Assembly: GCF_900104785.1 (NCBI RefSeq)
Contig: NZ_LT629733.1
Location: 1,768,501 to 1,832,500, forward strand
Length of the DNA: 64,000 nt
Source of the DNA: Formosa sp. Hel1_31_208
Lineage (GTDB): Bacteria > Bacteroidota > Bacteroidia > Flavobacteriales > Flavobacteriaceae
Direction of reading: 5' to 3'
Of the stretch, positions 1-9,170 are shown piece by piece. The notes under the pieces were generated by a model that saw nothing but the letters and a program-made list of their open reading frames with translations, did not search any database and was not told the origin of the DNA. Position numbers and translations under genes: made by a program. Numbering within the stretch: the stretch's first letter is position 1; each line of letters begins with the position of its first letter.

Positions 1-1954
1 TGATAATGTTAGCGATCTTTAAATTTAATACCCCACTTTGTTGGGTACCCATGATATCTCCTGGTCCGCGTAATTTGAGGTCAACTTCTGCAATTTCAAA
101 ACCGTCACTAGTTCTGGTCATAGTTTCTAATCGCACTTTACTGTCTTGACTTAACTTATGGCTCGTCATAAGTATGCAATAGCTTTGTTCGGCGCCACGA
201 CCTACACGACCGCGTAATTGATGTAGTTGTGATAAACCAAATCGTTCGGCGCTTTCGATAATCATAACTGAAGCATTAGGTACATTAACACCAACTTCAA
301 TAACAGTAGTGGCTACCATTATTTGTGTTTCGCCCTTTACAAAACGTTGCATTTCGTAGTCTTTGTTGGCTGGTTTCATTTTTCCATGAACAATAGAAAT
401 TTGATATTGAGGCTGCGGAAATTCTCTCACTATACTTTCATAGCCATCCATAAGATCTTTGTAGTCTAAAGCTGAGCTTTCTTGTATAAGTGGATAAACG
501 ATATAAACCTGTCTGCCTTTTGTGATTTCATCACGCATAAATCGCATCACTTTCAGTCGATTTGAATCGTATCTGTGAACCGTTTTTATAGCTTGTCGCC
601 CAGGTGGTAATTCGTCAATAATTGAGATGTCTAAATCACCATAAACAGACATGGCTAATGTTCTCGGAATTGGTGTGGCTGTCATCACTAAAATGTGAGG
701 AGGAGAGGTGTTTTTTTTCCATAACTTTGAACGTTGCGCGACTCCAAAACGATGTTGCTCATCAATAATTGCCAGACCTAAATTTTTAAATTTCACCTTA
801 TCTTCTAGTAGCGCATGTGTGCCAATTAGGAGTTGTAATTCCCCGTTTTCAAGTGATTCGTGAATTTTTCTTCTTTCTAAAGTAGTACTTGAACCTGTAA
901 GTAGTTTTATACTGATATTCAATTTATTAGACCACTCTAACAATCCTTGATAGTGTTGGACTGACAAAATTTCAGTCGGAGCCATTAAGCAAGCTTGGAA
1001 GCCATTGTCAAGCGCCATTAACATTGACATGAACGCGACTATGGTCTTTCCTGATCCCACATCACCTTGGAGTAATCGGTTCATCTGGGCATTGCTTCCT
1101 AAATCTTGTCTAATTTCTTTCAATACTCGTTTTTGAGCATGGGTTAAATTGAAAGGCAAATGGTCTTTATAAAAAGTGTTAAAATAATTTCCAACAGACA
1201 CAAAAGGAAATCCTTTTATTTTGGATTTATGGATTAAGTTTTTTAAAATTAATTGCAACTGAATATAGAATAATTCTTCAAATTTAAGTCTAAATTCTGC
1301 ACGTGATAATAGGTCCTGATTTTTGGGAAAATGAATATTAAATAGGGCGTCTTTTTTTGGTAGTAATTTTAGTTCTGAAATGAGCTCTTTATTTAGGGTT
1401 TCATAAAAATGTCCTTTGGTTTCCAAAAACAAACTTTGCATGATTTTAGTCAATACGCGATTGGTAATTCCCTTATTGGATAGTTTTTCGGTTGAGGGGT
1501 AAACGGCCTGCATGGATGATCGTAAATTCTCATTGTGATCACTTAATAGTTCCAATTCAGGATGTGGCATATTAAAAACACCATTAAACCAGTTGATTTT
1601 TCCGAAAATCACATAAGAGGTATTTAATTTAATACTGTCACGAATCCATTTTTGTCCTCTAAACCAAACCAGTTCTATTTTCCCGGTTTCGTCTTCAAAA
1701 GTCCCAATAAGGCGTTTGCCGCGTTTTTGAGCAACTTCTTTAAAACCAATAATTTTTCCAATAACTTGAACTTCAGCACTATGGCGTTGTAATTCATTGA
1801 TTTTATAATATTTAGTGCGGTCTAAATAGCGATTAGGGAAGAGGTTAATCAAATCCTGATAGGTGTGTATGCCTAGCTCGCTACGCAATAAATCTGCGCG
1901 ATTAGGACCAACGCCCTTAAGATAATCTATAGGAGTTTGAAGATTAACACTCAT
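1..1954 (-). CDS. recG: ATP-dependent DNA helicase RecG (partial, 3' end outside window)
   Basis: This is the branch-migrating helicase that remodels stalled forks and Holliday junctions in recombination repair. The minus-strand frame is open from the ATG at 1954 to the left edge (651 codons); flavobacterial RecG is about 700 residues, so roughly 50 C-terminal residues are missing. Visible are an N-terminal wedge/OB region (about residues 50-140), the Walker A motif GDVGSGKT near residue 296, the DEQH box near 400, TATPIPRTLA just after it, and the arginine-rich motif RGRVGRG near 580. The gene is divergent from the M1 aminopeptidase, with a 108-bp spacer. The motif set and order are diagnostic, so the call is firm; the gene is truncated only by the window edge. 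Confidence 0.96.
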   Translation of the reverse strand, partial: MSVNLQTPIDYLKGVGPNRADLLRSELGIHTYQDLINLFPNRYLDRTKYYKINELQRHSAEVQVIGKIIGFKEVAQKRGKRLIGTFEDETGKIELVWFRGQKWIRDSIKLNTSYVIFGKINWFNGVFNMPHPELELLSDHNENLRSSMQAVYPSTEKLSNKGITNRVLTKIMQSLFLETKGHFYETLNKELISELKLLPKKDALFNIHFPKNQDLLSRAEFRLKFEELFYIQLQLILKNLIHKSKIKGFPFVSVGNYFNTFYKDHLPFNLTHAQKRVLKEIRQDLGSNAQMNRLLQGDVGSGKTIVAFMSMLMALDNGFQACLMAPTEILSVQHYQGLLEWSNKLNISIKLLTGSSTTLERRKIHESLENGELQLLIGTHALLEDKVKFKNLGLAIIDEQHRFGVAQRSKLWKKNTSPPHILVMTATPIPRTLAMSVYGDLDISIIDELPPGRQAIKTVHRYDSNRLKVMRFMRDEITKGRQVYIVYPLIQESSALDYKDLMDGYESIVREFPQPQYQISIVHGKMKPANKDYEMQRFVKGETQIMVATTVIEVGVNVPNASVMIIESAERFGLSQLHQLRGRVGRGAEQSYCILMTSHKLSQDSKVRLETMTRTSDGFEIAEVDLKLRGPGDIMGTQQSGVLNLKIANII

Positions 1955-2062
1955 GTAGCGAATTTAATTAATTCTGATGTAAATTGTAGCCTTATAACCC
2001 TGTTACTTTCGAGTATATCTGTAAAAATTGTATTTTGGTCTTGTCTTTGATTAAACCTGTAT

Positions 2063-4048
2063 ATGAAGTCACTAATTCAAATTGTTTTTGTTTTTATTTT
2101 CAGCGGAACTATTGCTGCGCAACAAACAGATTATGTAGATTTTAAAAGAGCTGCGGCAGATGTTTATGTAGATTCACAACACAAAGAGGTTAGGGGATTG
2201 GTTACTTATACTTTCGATGTGTTAAAGCCTGTGGATTCAATAGTAATTGATATTCAGGCTATTAATTGCGATCGCGTTACATTAAACGATACCGAATTGA
2301 TTTTGACTGCTGATACTTTTAATGGTGTTATCCGTAAGAGGTTTAGTCCTTCAAAAGATAATGCCTTGGAGATTAGCTATCACGTCAAACCTAAAAAAGC
2401 ACTCTATTTTGTTGGTGACCAAATATGGACTCAAGGTCAGGGTAAGTACACAAGTAATTGGTTGCCTAGTTTAGATAACGTGAACGATAAAATTGAGTTC
2501 GATTTATCTATTACTTACGAAAATGGATATGACGTATTGGCAAACGGTAAGCTCGTTAATAAAGAATTTGAAGACGGCTTTACGACATGGCACTACGATA
2601 TGAAAGCACCTATGTCTAGTTATCTGGTTGCTTTAGTCGTTGGTAAATACAATAAAAAAATAGCGACTTCAAAAAGTGGTATCCCATTAGAATTTTATTT
2701 TTATCCTGAAGATTCTCTTAAAGTTGAGCCTACTTACCGCTATACCAAACGCATGTTTGATTTTATGGAAGAAGAGATTGGATTTCCATTTCCTTGGCAA
2801 AACTATAAGCAAGCACCTGTAAAGGATTTTCTGTACTCAGGGATGGAAAACACTAGTCTCACTGTGTTTTCAGATAGCTTTGTAGTTGATTCTACTGGCT
2901 ATAATGATAGAAGTTATATTACAGTCAATGCGCATGAATTAGCCCATCAGTGGTTTGGTAATCTGGTTACCGCAACATCTGGCGAGCATCATTGGTTGCA
3001 AGAGGGTTTCGCAACGTATTATGCGTTGTTAGCAGAACGTGAGATTTTTGGAAGCGATCACTATTATTGGCAGCTTTTTAAAAACGCTCAAGAATTAATT
3101 GCTCAAAATTCGGCAGGTCAAAGCACATCGTTATTAAATCCAAAATCTAGCAGTACAACCTTTTATAAGAAAGGTGCCTGGGCCTTGCATATTCTAAGAG
3201 AACGGGTGGGAGATAGTGCTTTTAAAACTGCCGTAGTCACTTATTTGGAGAAACATCAATTCGCTAATGTTGACACTTCAGATTTTATAAAAGAAGTTGA
3301 AATGGCAAGTGGACATGATCTAACAGATTATGTAAATACTTGGCTTATGGCGTCTAATTTTCCAGAGGACGCAGTGGTTAGATTCTTGAAGCAATCCTCT
3401 TTTATGCAAGACTATTTTATGCTAGATTGCGAGGTGTTTACCTCTGAATGCAATGAATATCTGTTGTCAAATATTTCAGATAAGGCTAAGGTGAAAGTCA
3501 TTAGTCAGATTAAAGATAAAGTTAATGCTAGTGCATTTCAAAATTCTCTAGAAGTGCGTCAGGCTATTGCTAATTATGCGACTCAGATTCCTCTTGAAAT
3601 AAAATTACAATATGAATCCTTGTTGGAGGATCCTTCCTATATCACTAAAGAACTTGCGTTGTATAATTTATGGGTTAATTTTCCTAAAGAACGGGCTAAG
3701 TATTTGCAGCAAACCAAAGATATCATTGGTTTCAACGATTATAATGTGAGATTGCTTTGGTTGGGCTTACATTTAAATACGCCTGAATATCAATCTAAGA
3801 AAAAAATCGAGGTGTTAAACGAATTGATAAGCTATAGTTTGCCAAATCAGCATTTTGAATTACGTATGAATGCATTTAAGTATTTAAAACTCATTGGCGG
3901 TTTTGAAATCGAATCGGTAAGGAGTTTAATTCAGGCGACTAAGCATCATAACTGGCGTTTTTCAAAGTTTTCAAAAAGCGTATTAGAAGAACTTGAGCAA
4001 AATGTAAAATATAAAATATTAATCGGAAAACTTAAAAATCAATTATGA
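2063..4048 (+). CDS. M1 family aminopeptidase, secreted
   Basis: This zinc aminopeptidase removes N-terminal residues from peptides and is probably periplasmic. A signal peptide covers about residues 1-19. The family's exopeptidase loop GMEN is at residues 260-263. The zinc site HELAH is at 291-295 with the third ligand E314, which gives the exact HEXXH-x18-E spacing of M1 enzymes, so the enzyme should be active. The C-terminal part (about 430-661) is helical and lacks recognisable motifs. The ATG at 2063 is followed directly by the signal peptide. The last codons overlap the start of the patatin gene by 4 bp, so the two are probably translated from one message. Contrast this with the M1-like protein at 32515-35355, which has lost the zinc site. 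Confidence 0.93.
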   Translation: MKSLIQIVFVFIFSGTIAAQQTDYVDFKRAAADVYVDSQHKEVRGLVTYTFDVLKPVDSIVIDIQAINCDRVTLNDTELILTADTFNGVIRKRFSPSKDNALEISYHVKPKKALYFVGDQIWTQGQGKYTSNWLPSLDNVNDKIEFDLSITYENGYDVLANGKLVNKEFEDGFTTWHYDMKAPMSSYLVALVVGKYNKKIATSKSGIPLEFYFYPEDSLKVEPTYRYTKRMFDFMEEEIGFPFPWQNYKQAPVKDFLYSGMENTSLTVFSDSFVVDSTGYNDRSYITVNAHELAHQWFGNLVTATSGEHHWLQEGFATYYALLAEREIFGSDHYYWQLFKNAQELIAQNSAGQSTSLLNPKSSSTTFYKKGAWALHILRERVGDSAFKTAVVTYLEKHQFANVDTSDFIKEVEMASGHDLTDYVNTWLMASNFPEDAVVRFLKQSSFMQDYFMLDCEVFTSECNEYLLSNISDKAKVKVISQIKDKVNASAFQNSLEVRQAIANYATQIPLEIKLQYESLLEDPSYITKELALYNLWVNFPKERAKYLQQTKDIIGFNDYNVRLLWLGLHLNTPEYQSKKKIEVLNELISYSLPNQHFELRMNAFKYLKLIGGFEIESVRSLIQATKHHNWRFSKFSKSVLEELEQNVKYKILIGKLKNQL

Positions 4049-4962
4049 GAGCATTAGTGATTTCAGGGGGCGGCAGTAAAGGTGCTTTTGCAGGAGGTGT
4101 TGCTCAATACTTAATGGAGGTTGAGGGTCGTGACTATGATTTGTTTTTAGGGACGTCGACTGGGAGTTTGTTGGTACCTCATTTAGCGGTCAATGATATC
4201 GGTAAGCTGTATAATATATTCACTAATGTGCAACAACATGATATTTTTAGTATAAGTCCGTTTGTGCAGCGTAAAAAGGGTGATCGGGAATATGTGTCCA
4301 TTGATTTCTTTAATTCGTTGTGGCAGTTTATTCGTATGAAACGCACCTTTGGAGAAAGTAAAGCCTTAAAGCGAAATATTAGACAAAATTTCACCAGAGC
4401 AGAATACGATAAAATTAAAGCCACGCAAGAAGATGTAGTGGTTACGGTGTCAAATCTGTCTATGAATCGTGTGGAGTATAAATCGATTAGAGATTTTTCG
4501 TATGAAGAATTTTGTAACTGGATATGGATTTCTTGTAATTACATCCCTTTTATGTCGTTAGCGACAGTTGATGGTTACGAGTATGCTGATGGTGGCTTAG
4601 GATGTGTGATACCGATAAGAGAGGCTATTTTGCGAGGAGCTACTGAAGTTGATGCCGTAGTTTTAGAGGCAGAGCAAATGGAGCGACAGAAGGTGTTGGG
4701 TAAGAATCCGTTTTCTTTAATGATGAATTTGTTTGGCCATCTTTTGGATCAGGTTGAAAAGAACGATATTGTCATTGGGAAACTAGCAGCAAAAAACCGA
4801 GGTGTTAAACTAAACTTGTATTATACACCAACGAGTCTTACTGAGAACTCCTTGATTTTTAGTAAACCATTAATGGTAAAATGGTGGGAGCAAGGTTATT
4901 CTTATGCAAAAGAAAAGCATAAAAAAGATGCTTTGAAAAATGAAATATCACCAAATATTTGA
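4045..4962 (+). CDS. patatin-like phospholipase family protein
   Basis: This is a predicted serine lipid acyl hydrolase with a Ser-Asp dyad. The anion-hole motif GGGSKG is at residues 8-13. The nucleophile elbow GTSTG is at 36-40, with Ser38. The DGG motif carrying the catalytic Asp is at about 182. All the parts of the patatin fold are present in the usual order. There is no signal peptide or membrane segment, so a cytosolic or membrane-peripheral location is likely. The start ATG overlaps the aminopeptidase stop (ATGA), which suggests translational coupling. The 3' end overlaps the end of the convergent minus-strand gene by 15 bp. The natural substrate cannot be told from the sequence. Confidence 0.92.
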   Translation: MRALVISGGGSKGAFAGGVAQYLMEVEGRDYDLFLGTSTGSLLVPHLAVNDIGKLYNIFTNVQQHDIFSISPFVQRKKGDREYVSIDFFNSLWQFIRMKRTFGESKALKRNIRQNFTRAEYDKIKATQEDVVVTVSNLSMNRVEYKSIRDFSYEEFCNWIWISCNYIPFMSLATVDGYEYADGGLGCVIPIREAILRGATEVDAVVLEAEQMERQKVLGKNPFSLMMNLFGHLLDQVEKNDIVIGKLAAKNRGVKLNLYYTPTSLTENSLIFSKPLMVKWWEQGYSYAKEKHKKDALKNEISPNI

Positions 4963-5466
4963 AACTTCCTCCTTGATAAAAGATAATGCTGCATCACTGG
5001 GAGATCGTCTGTCTATCATTTCAGTTAATAGTGTTTCACGCAGTTTATCTGCGGAATCTATCTCGTCTGACATGGTCACTTTTCTTATCATTTGAACAGT
5101 CGCATTTTTGGCAGTTGACGTAACGCTCCAACATTGGTCAGTTACATAGATTTGTTGTGCTAAATTGTGATCAAATTCTTGTTCAATGTTTGCTATAAGT
5201 AAATTTTCGTAATCTTCTTTATTTGAGGACATTGGATTGACTCTAACTAGTAATTTTGACAGCTTGATTCGTTCCAGAAAAAGCGAGAGACGTTCATAGG
5301 CTTGAAGACGCAATGGTAAGGCATCTTTTTGAAGATCTTTTTGTATTAAAAAGTCACGACGTCGGCTTTCATTTTCGATGTGTTCTCTAAAAAATAGAAA
5401 TGCGATAGCTCCGGTTACGAGAGCAGGTATACAATATAATAATAGGCCTAAAATATCCAGTTCCAT
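4948..5466 (-). CDS. hypothetical membrane-anchored protein (172 aa)
   Basis: I do not recognise a named family with certainty. The protein has one hydrophobic N-terminal segment (about residues 5-24), then a basic/acidic helical stretch and a mainly helical soluble domain. It looks like a single-pass inner-membrane protein with a cytoplasmic domain. Proteins of this kind (short N-terminal TM, then a sequence like QAYERLSLFLERI) are common in flavobacterial genomes as conserved hypotheticals. The start is the ATG at 5466. The gene lies 68 bp downstream of the glutamate synthase-like gene on the same strand, and its 3' end overlaps the convergent patatin gene. The function is unknown. Confidence 0.8.
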   Translation of the reverse strand: MELDILGLLLYCIPALVTGAIAFLFFREHIENESRRRDFLIQKDLQKDALPLRLQAYERLSLFLERIKLSKLLVRVNPMSSNKEDYENLLIANIEQEFDHNLAQQIYVTDQCWSVTSTAKNATVQMIRKVTMSDEIDSADKLRETLLTEMIDRRSPSDAALSFIKEEVSNIW

Positions 5467-5534
5467 AGTTCGTTTTAATTGTGTTTATTTTAAGTTGTAA
5501 ACTTAAGGGTTTTAAAATTATTGTGTTCAGTAAT

Positions 5535-7088
5535 TTATAATTTTCCACCTAAATATTTGCAATCTTTTAAATCTTGCATAGATTTGAAAGGTACAGGTGT
5601 TTTGTTGTATTTATAAGTTTTGGAAAGTTCTTTTGATAAATTATGGTCATCAACATTAACATCAATATCATCCATATCAAATTGACATGGATGCTCATAA
5701 CCTGCGGCATGTGTGATTTCAATAAATTCTTTTCTAAATGTTTTAAAATATTGAGCTAATCGTACAGATTTTAACGTAGGGTCAATTCCGTTTTGCAGCC
5801 ATTTCTTTTGTGTTGCAATACCACTAGGGCATCTATTTGTATGGCAGATTTGCGCCTGAATACAACCGATACTCATCATGGCCTCGCGAGCGACATTAAT
5901 AACATCAACACCCATAGCAAATGCCATAGCGGCTTTTGCGGGGAAACCAAGTTTACCACTACCAATAAACACGATTCGGTCACTTAGACCTTTATGTTTA
6001 AAAAGTCCGTAGAGATCTCCAAATCCGTAAACCCAGGGTAATGACACATGATCTGCGAAACTAGGTGGTGCAGCACCTGTTCCGCCTTCACCACCATCAA
6101 CGGTAATAAAATCTGGACCTTTACCCGTTTTCAGCATAATATCTGCTAATTCTTCCCATTGTGCTAGTTTACCAATTGCGGCTTTTATACCCACTGGTAA
6201 GCCTGTTTCTTCGGCAATAGCTTCAATTAAATCTACCATTTCAGAAACTGTTGAAAAGGCCTTATGATTTGGAGGTGACAATACTGTTTTTCCTACTTCC
6301 ACCCCTCTAATATCAGCAATTTCTTGCGTAATTTTTGATCCTGGAAGCACACCACCTTTGCCTGGTTTTGCGCCTTGTGATAATTTGATCTCAATAGCGC
6401 GAATAAACGGGTTGTCTTCTACCAGTTGTTTCATTTTTTCCATTGAAAAGTTGCCGTCTGCACTTCTAACTCCAAAATATCCAGTTCCGAAGTGAAACAC
6501 CACATCGGCACCGTGACTGTGATATGGCGATAGGCCTCCTTCACCGGTATTATGGTAGGCGTCAGCCATTTTAACGCCTTTATTCAAAGACTCGATAGCT
6601 CTAGCCGATAAAGAGCCAAAACTCATGGCAGATACATTAATAATTGATGCGGGTCGATAGGGTCTTCGCCGTTTGTTGTGTGCGCCTATGATTTTAGCGC
6701 AAGGCAGAAATGTTTTGTCAATAGAATTGGGATGCTCTTCATTTATGCGATATGGAAACATGGCATTATTGACAAATATGTGCTGATGTGCATAGATGTC
6801 TTTATCGGTTCCAAACCCTTCATAATTATTCTCATTCTTTGAAGATGCATAAACCCAACTTCGTTCGATGCGATTAAAGGGTAATTCTTCTCTGTTATTG
6901 GCTACTAAATATTGACGCAATTCTGGGCCGATACTCTCTAGTAAATACCTTATATGTCCTATGATAGGGAAATTATGACTAATTGTATGTTTTCTCTGAA
7001 TGATATCTCTAATGGCAATTACCGTTAAAACAATGAGTATCCACATCCACCAAGAGATGCCTGAAATGAAATTAAAAAAGGTATCCAT
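5535..7088 (-). CDS. FMN-binding glutamate synthase family protein
   Basis: The protein corresponds to the FMN/Fe-S glutamate-synthesising half of glutamate synthase (the COG0069 domain), without the amidotransferase half. An N-terminal hydrophobic segment (about residues 8-28) suggests a membrane anchor. The FMN barrel is visible, with the glycine-rich GGEGGTGAAPPSF stretch. The 3Fe-4S cysteines appear as C-x5-C-x4-C in CIQAQICHTNRC. I place the start at the ATG at 7088 rather than the TTG nine bases upstream, because the ATG gives a clean anchor. It lies 24 bp after the M20 amidohydrolase gene, so the two are probably co-transcribed. Such stand-alone proteins are frequent in Bacteroidota; the electron donor and true reaction are not established, so glutamate synthesis is inference. 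Confidence 0.9.
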   Translation of the reverse strand: MDTFFNFISGISWWMWILIVLTVIAIRDIIQRKHTISHNFPIIGHIRYLLESIGPELRQYLVANNREELPFNRIERSWVYASSKNENNYEGFGTDKDIYAHQHIFVNNAMFPYRINEEHPNSIDKTFLPCAKIIGAHNKRRRPYRPASIINVSAMSFGSLSARAIESLNKGVKMADAYHNTGEGGLSPYHSHGADVVFHFGTGYFGVRSADGNFSMEKMKQLVEDNPFIRAIEIKLSQGAKPGKGGVLPGSKITQEIADIRGVEVGKTVLSPPNHKAFSTVSEMVDLIEAIAEETGLPVGIKAAIGKLAQWEELADIMLKTGKGPDFITVDGGEGGTGAAPPSFADHVSLPWVYGFGDLYGLFKHKGLSDRIVFIGSGKLGFPAKAAMAFAMGVDVINVAREAMMSIGCIQAQICHTNRCPSGIATQKKWLQNGIDPTLKSVRLAQYFKTFRKEFIEITHAAGYEHPCQFDMDDIDVNVDDHNLSKELSKTYKYNKTPVPFKSMQDLKDCKYLGGKL

Positions 7089-7112
7089 AGTATTCAATTG
7101 AAATTCCGTTAA

Positions 7113-8381
7113 TTATTGATTTAAATAATCTAAGGCTAAGTGCGTCATGGTTTTAACCCCAAGCAATAAACCTTTATCATCAATCTTAAAATCTGGTGTG
7201 TGATGTGGAAATGATTCAGTGTTTCCGGGTGTCATTCCTCCTAGAAAGAAATAGAAGCCAGGGATAATTTCTTGAAAATAGGAAAAATCTTCGCCTCCGG
7301 TTGTGGCTTTACGTAGACGTACATTTTTTGCTCCGGCTACTCGCTCCATCGTTGGTAGCATTTGATCTACTAAATCAAAATCATTGTAGGTAATTGTTGT
7401 ATTGTTTTGAAACGTTATTGTAGCTTCTCCACCATAAGCTTTGGCGATGTCACGAGACATTTCGGTCATGCGACGTTGAATAAGTGCTTTCATGTCTGGG
7501 TCTAAAGTTCTGACAGTTCCTATTAATTCTGCACTTTCCGGAATAATATTAAAACGTGTTCCAGCTGTAATCTTTCCAACGGTAATTACCGCGGCTTCGT
7601 CTACCAGTTTAGACTCTCTGCTAATGATAGTTTGTAAGCCATCAATTATTTTGGCTGAAATTAGTATGGGGTCAACACCTTGCCATGGTCTTCCACCATG
7701 AGTTTGTTTCCCTTTTACAGTAATCACAAAACGTTCTACAGAAGCCATAATACCTCCTTTTTTATAATAGATAGTGCCAACATCATAATTTGAACGAATG
7801 TGCAAACCAAAAATGGCATCAACTTTTGGGTTTTCTAAAACCCCTTCCTTAATCATTAATTTAGCGCCACCCTCTTCACCAGGTGGTGGGCCTTCTTCGG
7901 CAGGTTGAAATATAAATTTAACGGTTCCTTTTATCTTGTCTTTGTGTCGAGTTAAAATTTCAGCAACACCCATCAAAATAGCTGTATGTGTATCATGACC
8001 ACATGCGTGCATTACACCTGTTTTGGTACCTAAAAACTCAGTTTCTACTGTACTCTTAAAGGGTAGGTCGTTACGCTCTGTAACAGGTAGGGCATCAATG
8101 TCGGCCCGCAGTGCTACTACTTTTCCGGGTTGATTGCCTTTTAAAACACCTACGACACCAGTTTTTCCTATGCCAGTTTGGACTTCCATGCCTAAAGACT
8201 TTAAGTGCGCTGCAATTTTATCTGCCGTCTTAAATTCTCTATTGGAAAGTTCAGGGTTTTGATGAAAATCATGTCGCCATTGGATGACTTTAGATTCAAT
8301 ATCTATGAATTCTTTTTCAATTAAATTTTGAGCGAAAGAAAACGAACAGAGAAATAGGAGTAATGCAGTGAGAGATTTCAT
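7113..8381 (-). CDS. M20 family amidohydrolase (peptidase M20D), exported
   Basis: This metal-dependent hydrolase belongs to the hippurate/IAA-amino acid hydrolase and AbgA group, which cleaves N-acyl amino acids. A signal peptide (about residues 1-17) indicates export. The metal-binding HACGHDTH motif is present, as are a PAEEGPPPGEEGG stretch with the catalytic and ligand glutamates, the ligand His in GLHIRS, and the C-terminal FPHHTPDF ligand region. The length of 422 aa is normal once the signal peptide is allowed for. It is followed closely by the glutamate synthase-like gene. A hairpin between this gene and the upstream DsrE gene probably separates their transcripts. The acyl substrate cannot be predicted. 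Confidence 0.92.
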   Translation of the reverse strand: MKSLTALLLFLCSFSFAQNLIEKEFIDIESKVIQWRHDFHQNPELSNREFKTADKIAAHLKSLGMEVQTGIGKTGVVGVLKGNQPGKVVALRADIDALPVTERNDLPFKSTVETEFLGTKTGVMHACGHDTHTAILMGVAEILTRHKDKIKGTVKFIFQPAEEGPPPGEEGGAKLMIKEGVLENPKVDAIFGLHIRSNYDVGTIYYKKGGIMASVERFVITVKGKQTHGGRPWQGVDPILISAKIIDGLQTIISRESKLVDEAAVITVGKITAGTRFNIIPESAELIGTVRTLDPDMKALIQRRMTEMSRDIAKAYGGEATITFQNNTTITYNDFDLVDQMLPTMERVAGAKNVRLRKATTGGEDFSYFQEIIPGFYFFLGGMTPGNTESFPHHTPDFKIDDKGLLLGVKTMTHLALDYLNQ

Positions 8382-8415
8382 GTTTATAAATTTTTACTAA
8401 GATATTTAAAAAAAG

Positions 8416-8450
8416 AAAGGCATCTTATTTAATTTAAAGATGCTTTTTTT
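8416..8450 (-). terminator. Rho-independent terminator after the DsrE gene
   Basis: Arms at 8416-8426 and 8437-8447 pair over 11 bp (one G-U), with an A/T-rich 10-nt loop. On the minus strand the hairpin is followed by a T-rich run, as expected for termination after the DsrE gene that stops at 8495. A run of seven T on the plus strand makes it formally bidirectional. Confidence 0.7.
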
Positions 8451-8494
8451 GATTTTGAAACGTATACTTTCAGAGTGTTTTGTGACTGATTTTT

Positions 8495-9037
8495 TTAAAA
8501 TTTGATAAATCGATAACCATTGTTTTGGTATTGTATTAATGCTGTCATAGCAGAAAGGGCAAATTTAACACTGGTATTACAATCTGATTTTGAAACATCT
8601 CTGTATGCCGCTGTTTGACCACACATTATAATATCTACACCAGCAGCATTTAATTGATTTAGTAATTCTGAATTGGGATTTTCACTACCATACTTTTCCA
8701 TGTATACCTCATCATTAAGCATGTCTTTCCATGCACTTCCGTGCACTGTAATTGCAACATTAAGTTGATCAAGATTCATCCCGGCATTAGCATGCATGTT
8801 TAAAAAACGAGCGGCAGTAACTAAATAACTGTTAATTTGAGTATTGTTTTCAGCGCTTTTTGATACATCAAAAATAACTTTAAGCAATGTATTAGTATCC
8901 GTTTTTATTTCCGGATTTTCAACTTCGAAGGTTTGACCAAAGTCAGGTATGATTTTTCCCTGAGCTCTTTCAACTTGCCCAATAACCATGAGCGTATTTA
9001 AAATAAAGGTAAGTATGAGTAATAGTGACTTATTCAA
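8495..9037 (-). CDS. DsrE family protein, exported
   Basis: This small DsrE/DsrF-fold protein relates to sulfur-relay proteins. The conserved core is visible: a VIFDVSKSA strand start, a VAITVHGSAW strand/loop and an IIMCGQTA segment with the family cysteine. A hydrophobic N-terminus (residues 1-20) looks like a signal peptide, so this is a periplasmic version rather than a TusBCD-type cytosolic one. The start is a TTG at 9037, since the next in-frame ATG would destroy the signal peptide. It lies upstream of the M20 gene on the same strand, but a terminator-like hairpin lies between. The biochemical role of exported DsrE proteins is not known. Confidence 0.85.
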   Translation of the reverse strand: MNKSLLLILTFILNTLMVIGQVERAQGKIIPDFGQTFEVENPEIKTDTNTLLKVIFDVSKSAENNTQINSYLVTAARFLNMHANAGMNLDQLNVAITVHGSAWKDMLNDEVYMEKYGSENPNSELLNQLNAAGVDIIMCGQTAAYRDVSKSDCNTSVKFALSAMTALIQYQNNGYRFIKF

Positions 9038-9170
9038 TGTATTGATTTTTTATAAATATATCGATATATAATAGGATATCAAATTTTTGCAGATTGTTTA
9101 TAATTATTGATAAAATCCTTTACTAAAAACATGAGGTTTGGTTAATTTCACCTTTCAAAATAATTCAGGT

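Noticed and set aside
9138..9170. Longer start of the UvrD/PcrA gene at TTG 9138
   Set aside because: An in-frame stop lies just before it, and homologues begin about five residues before LNEAQ, which fits 9171.
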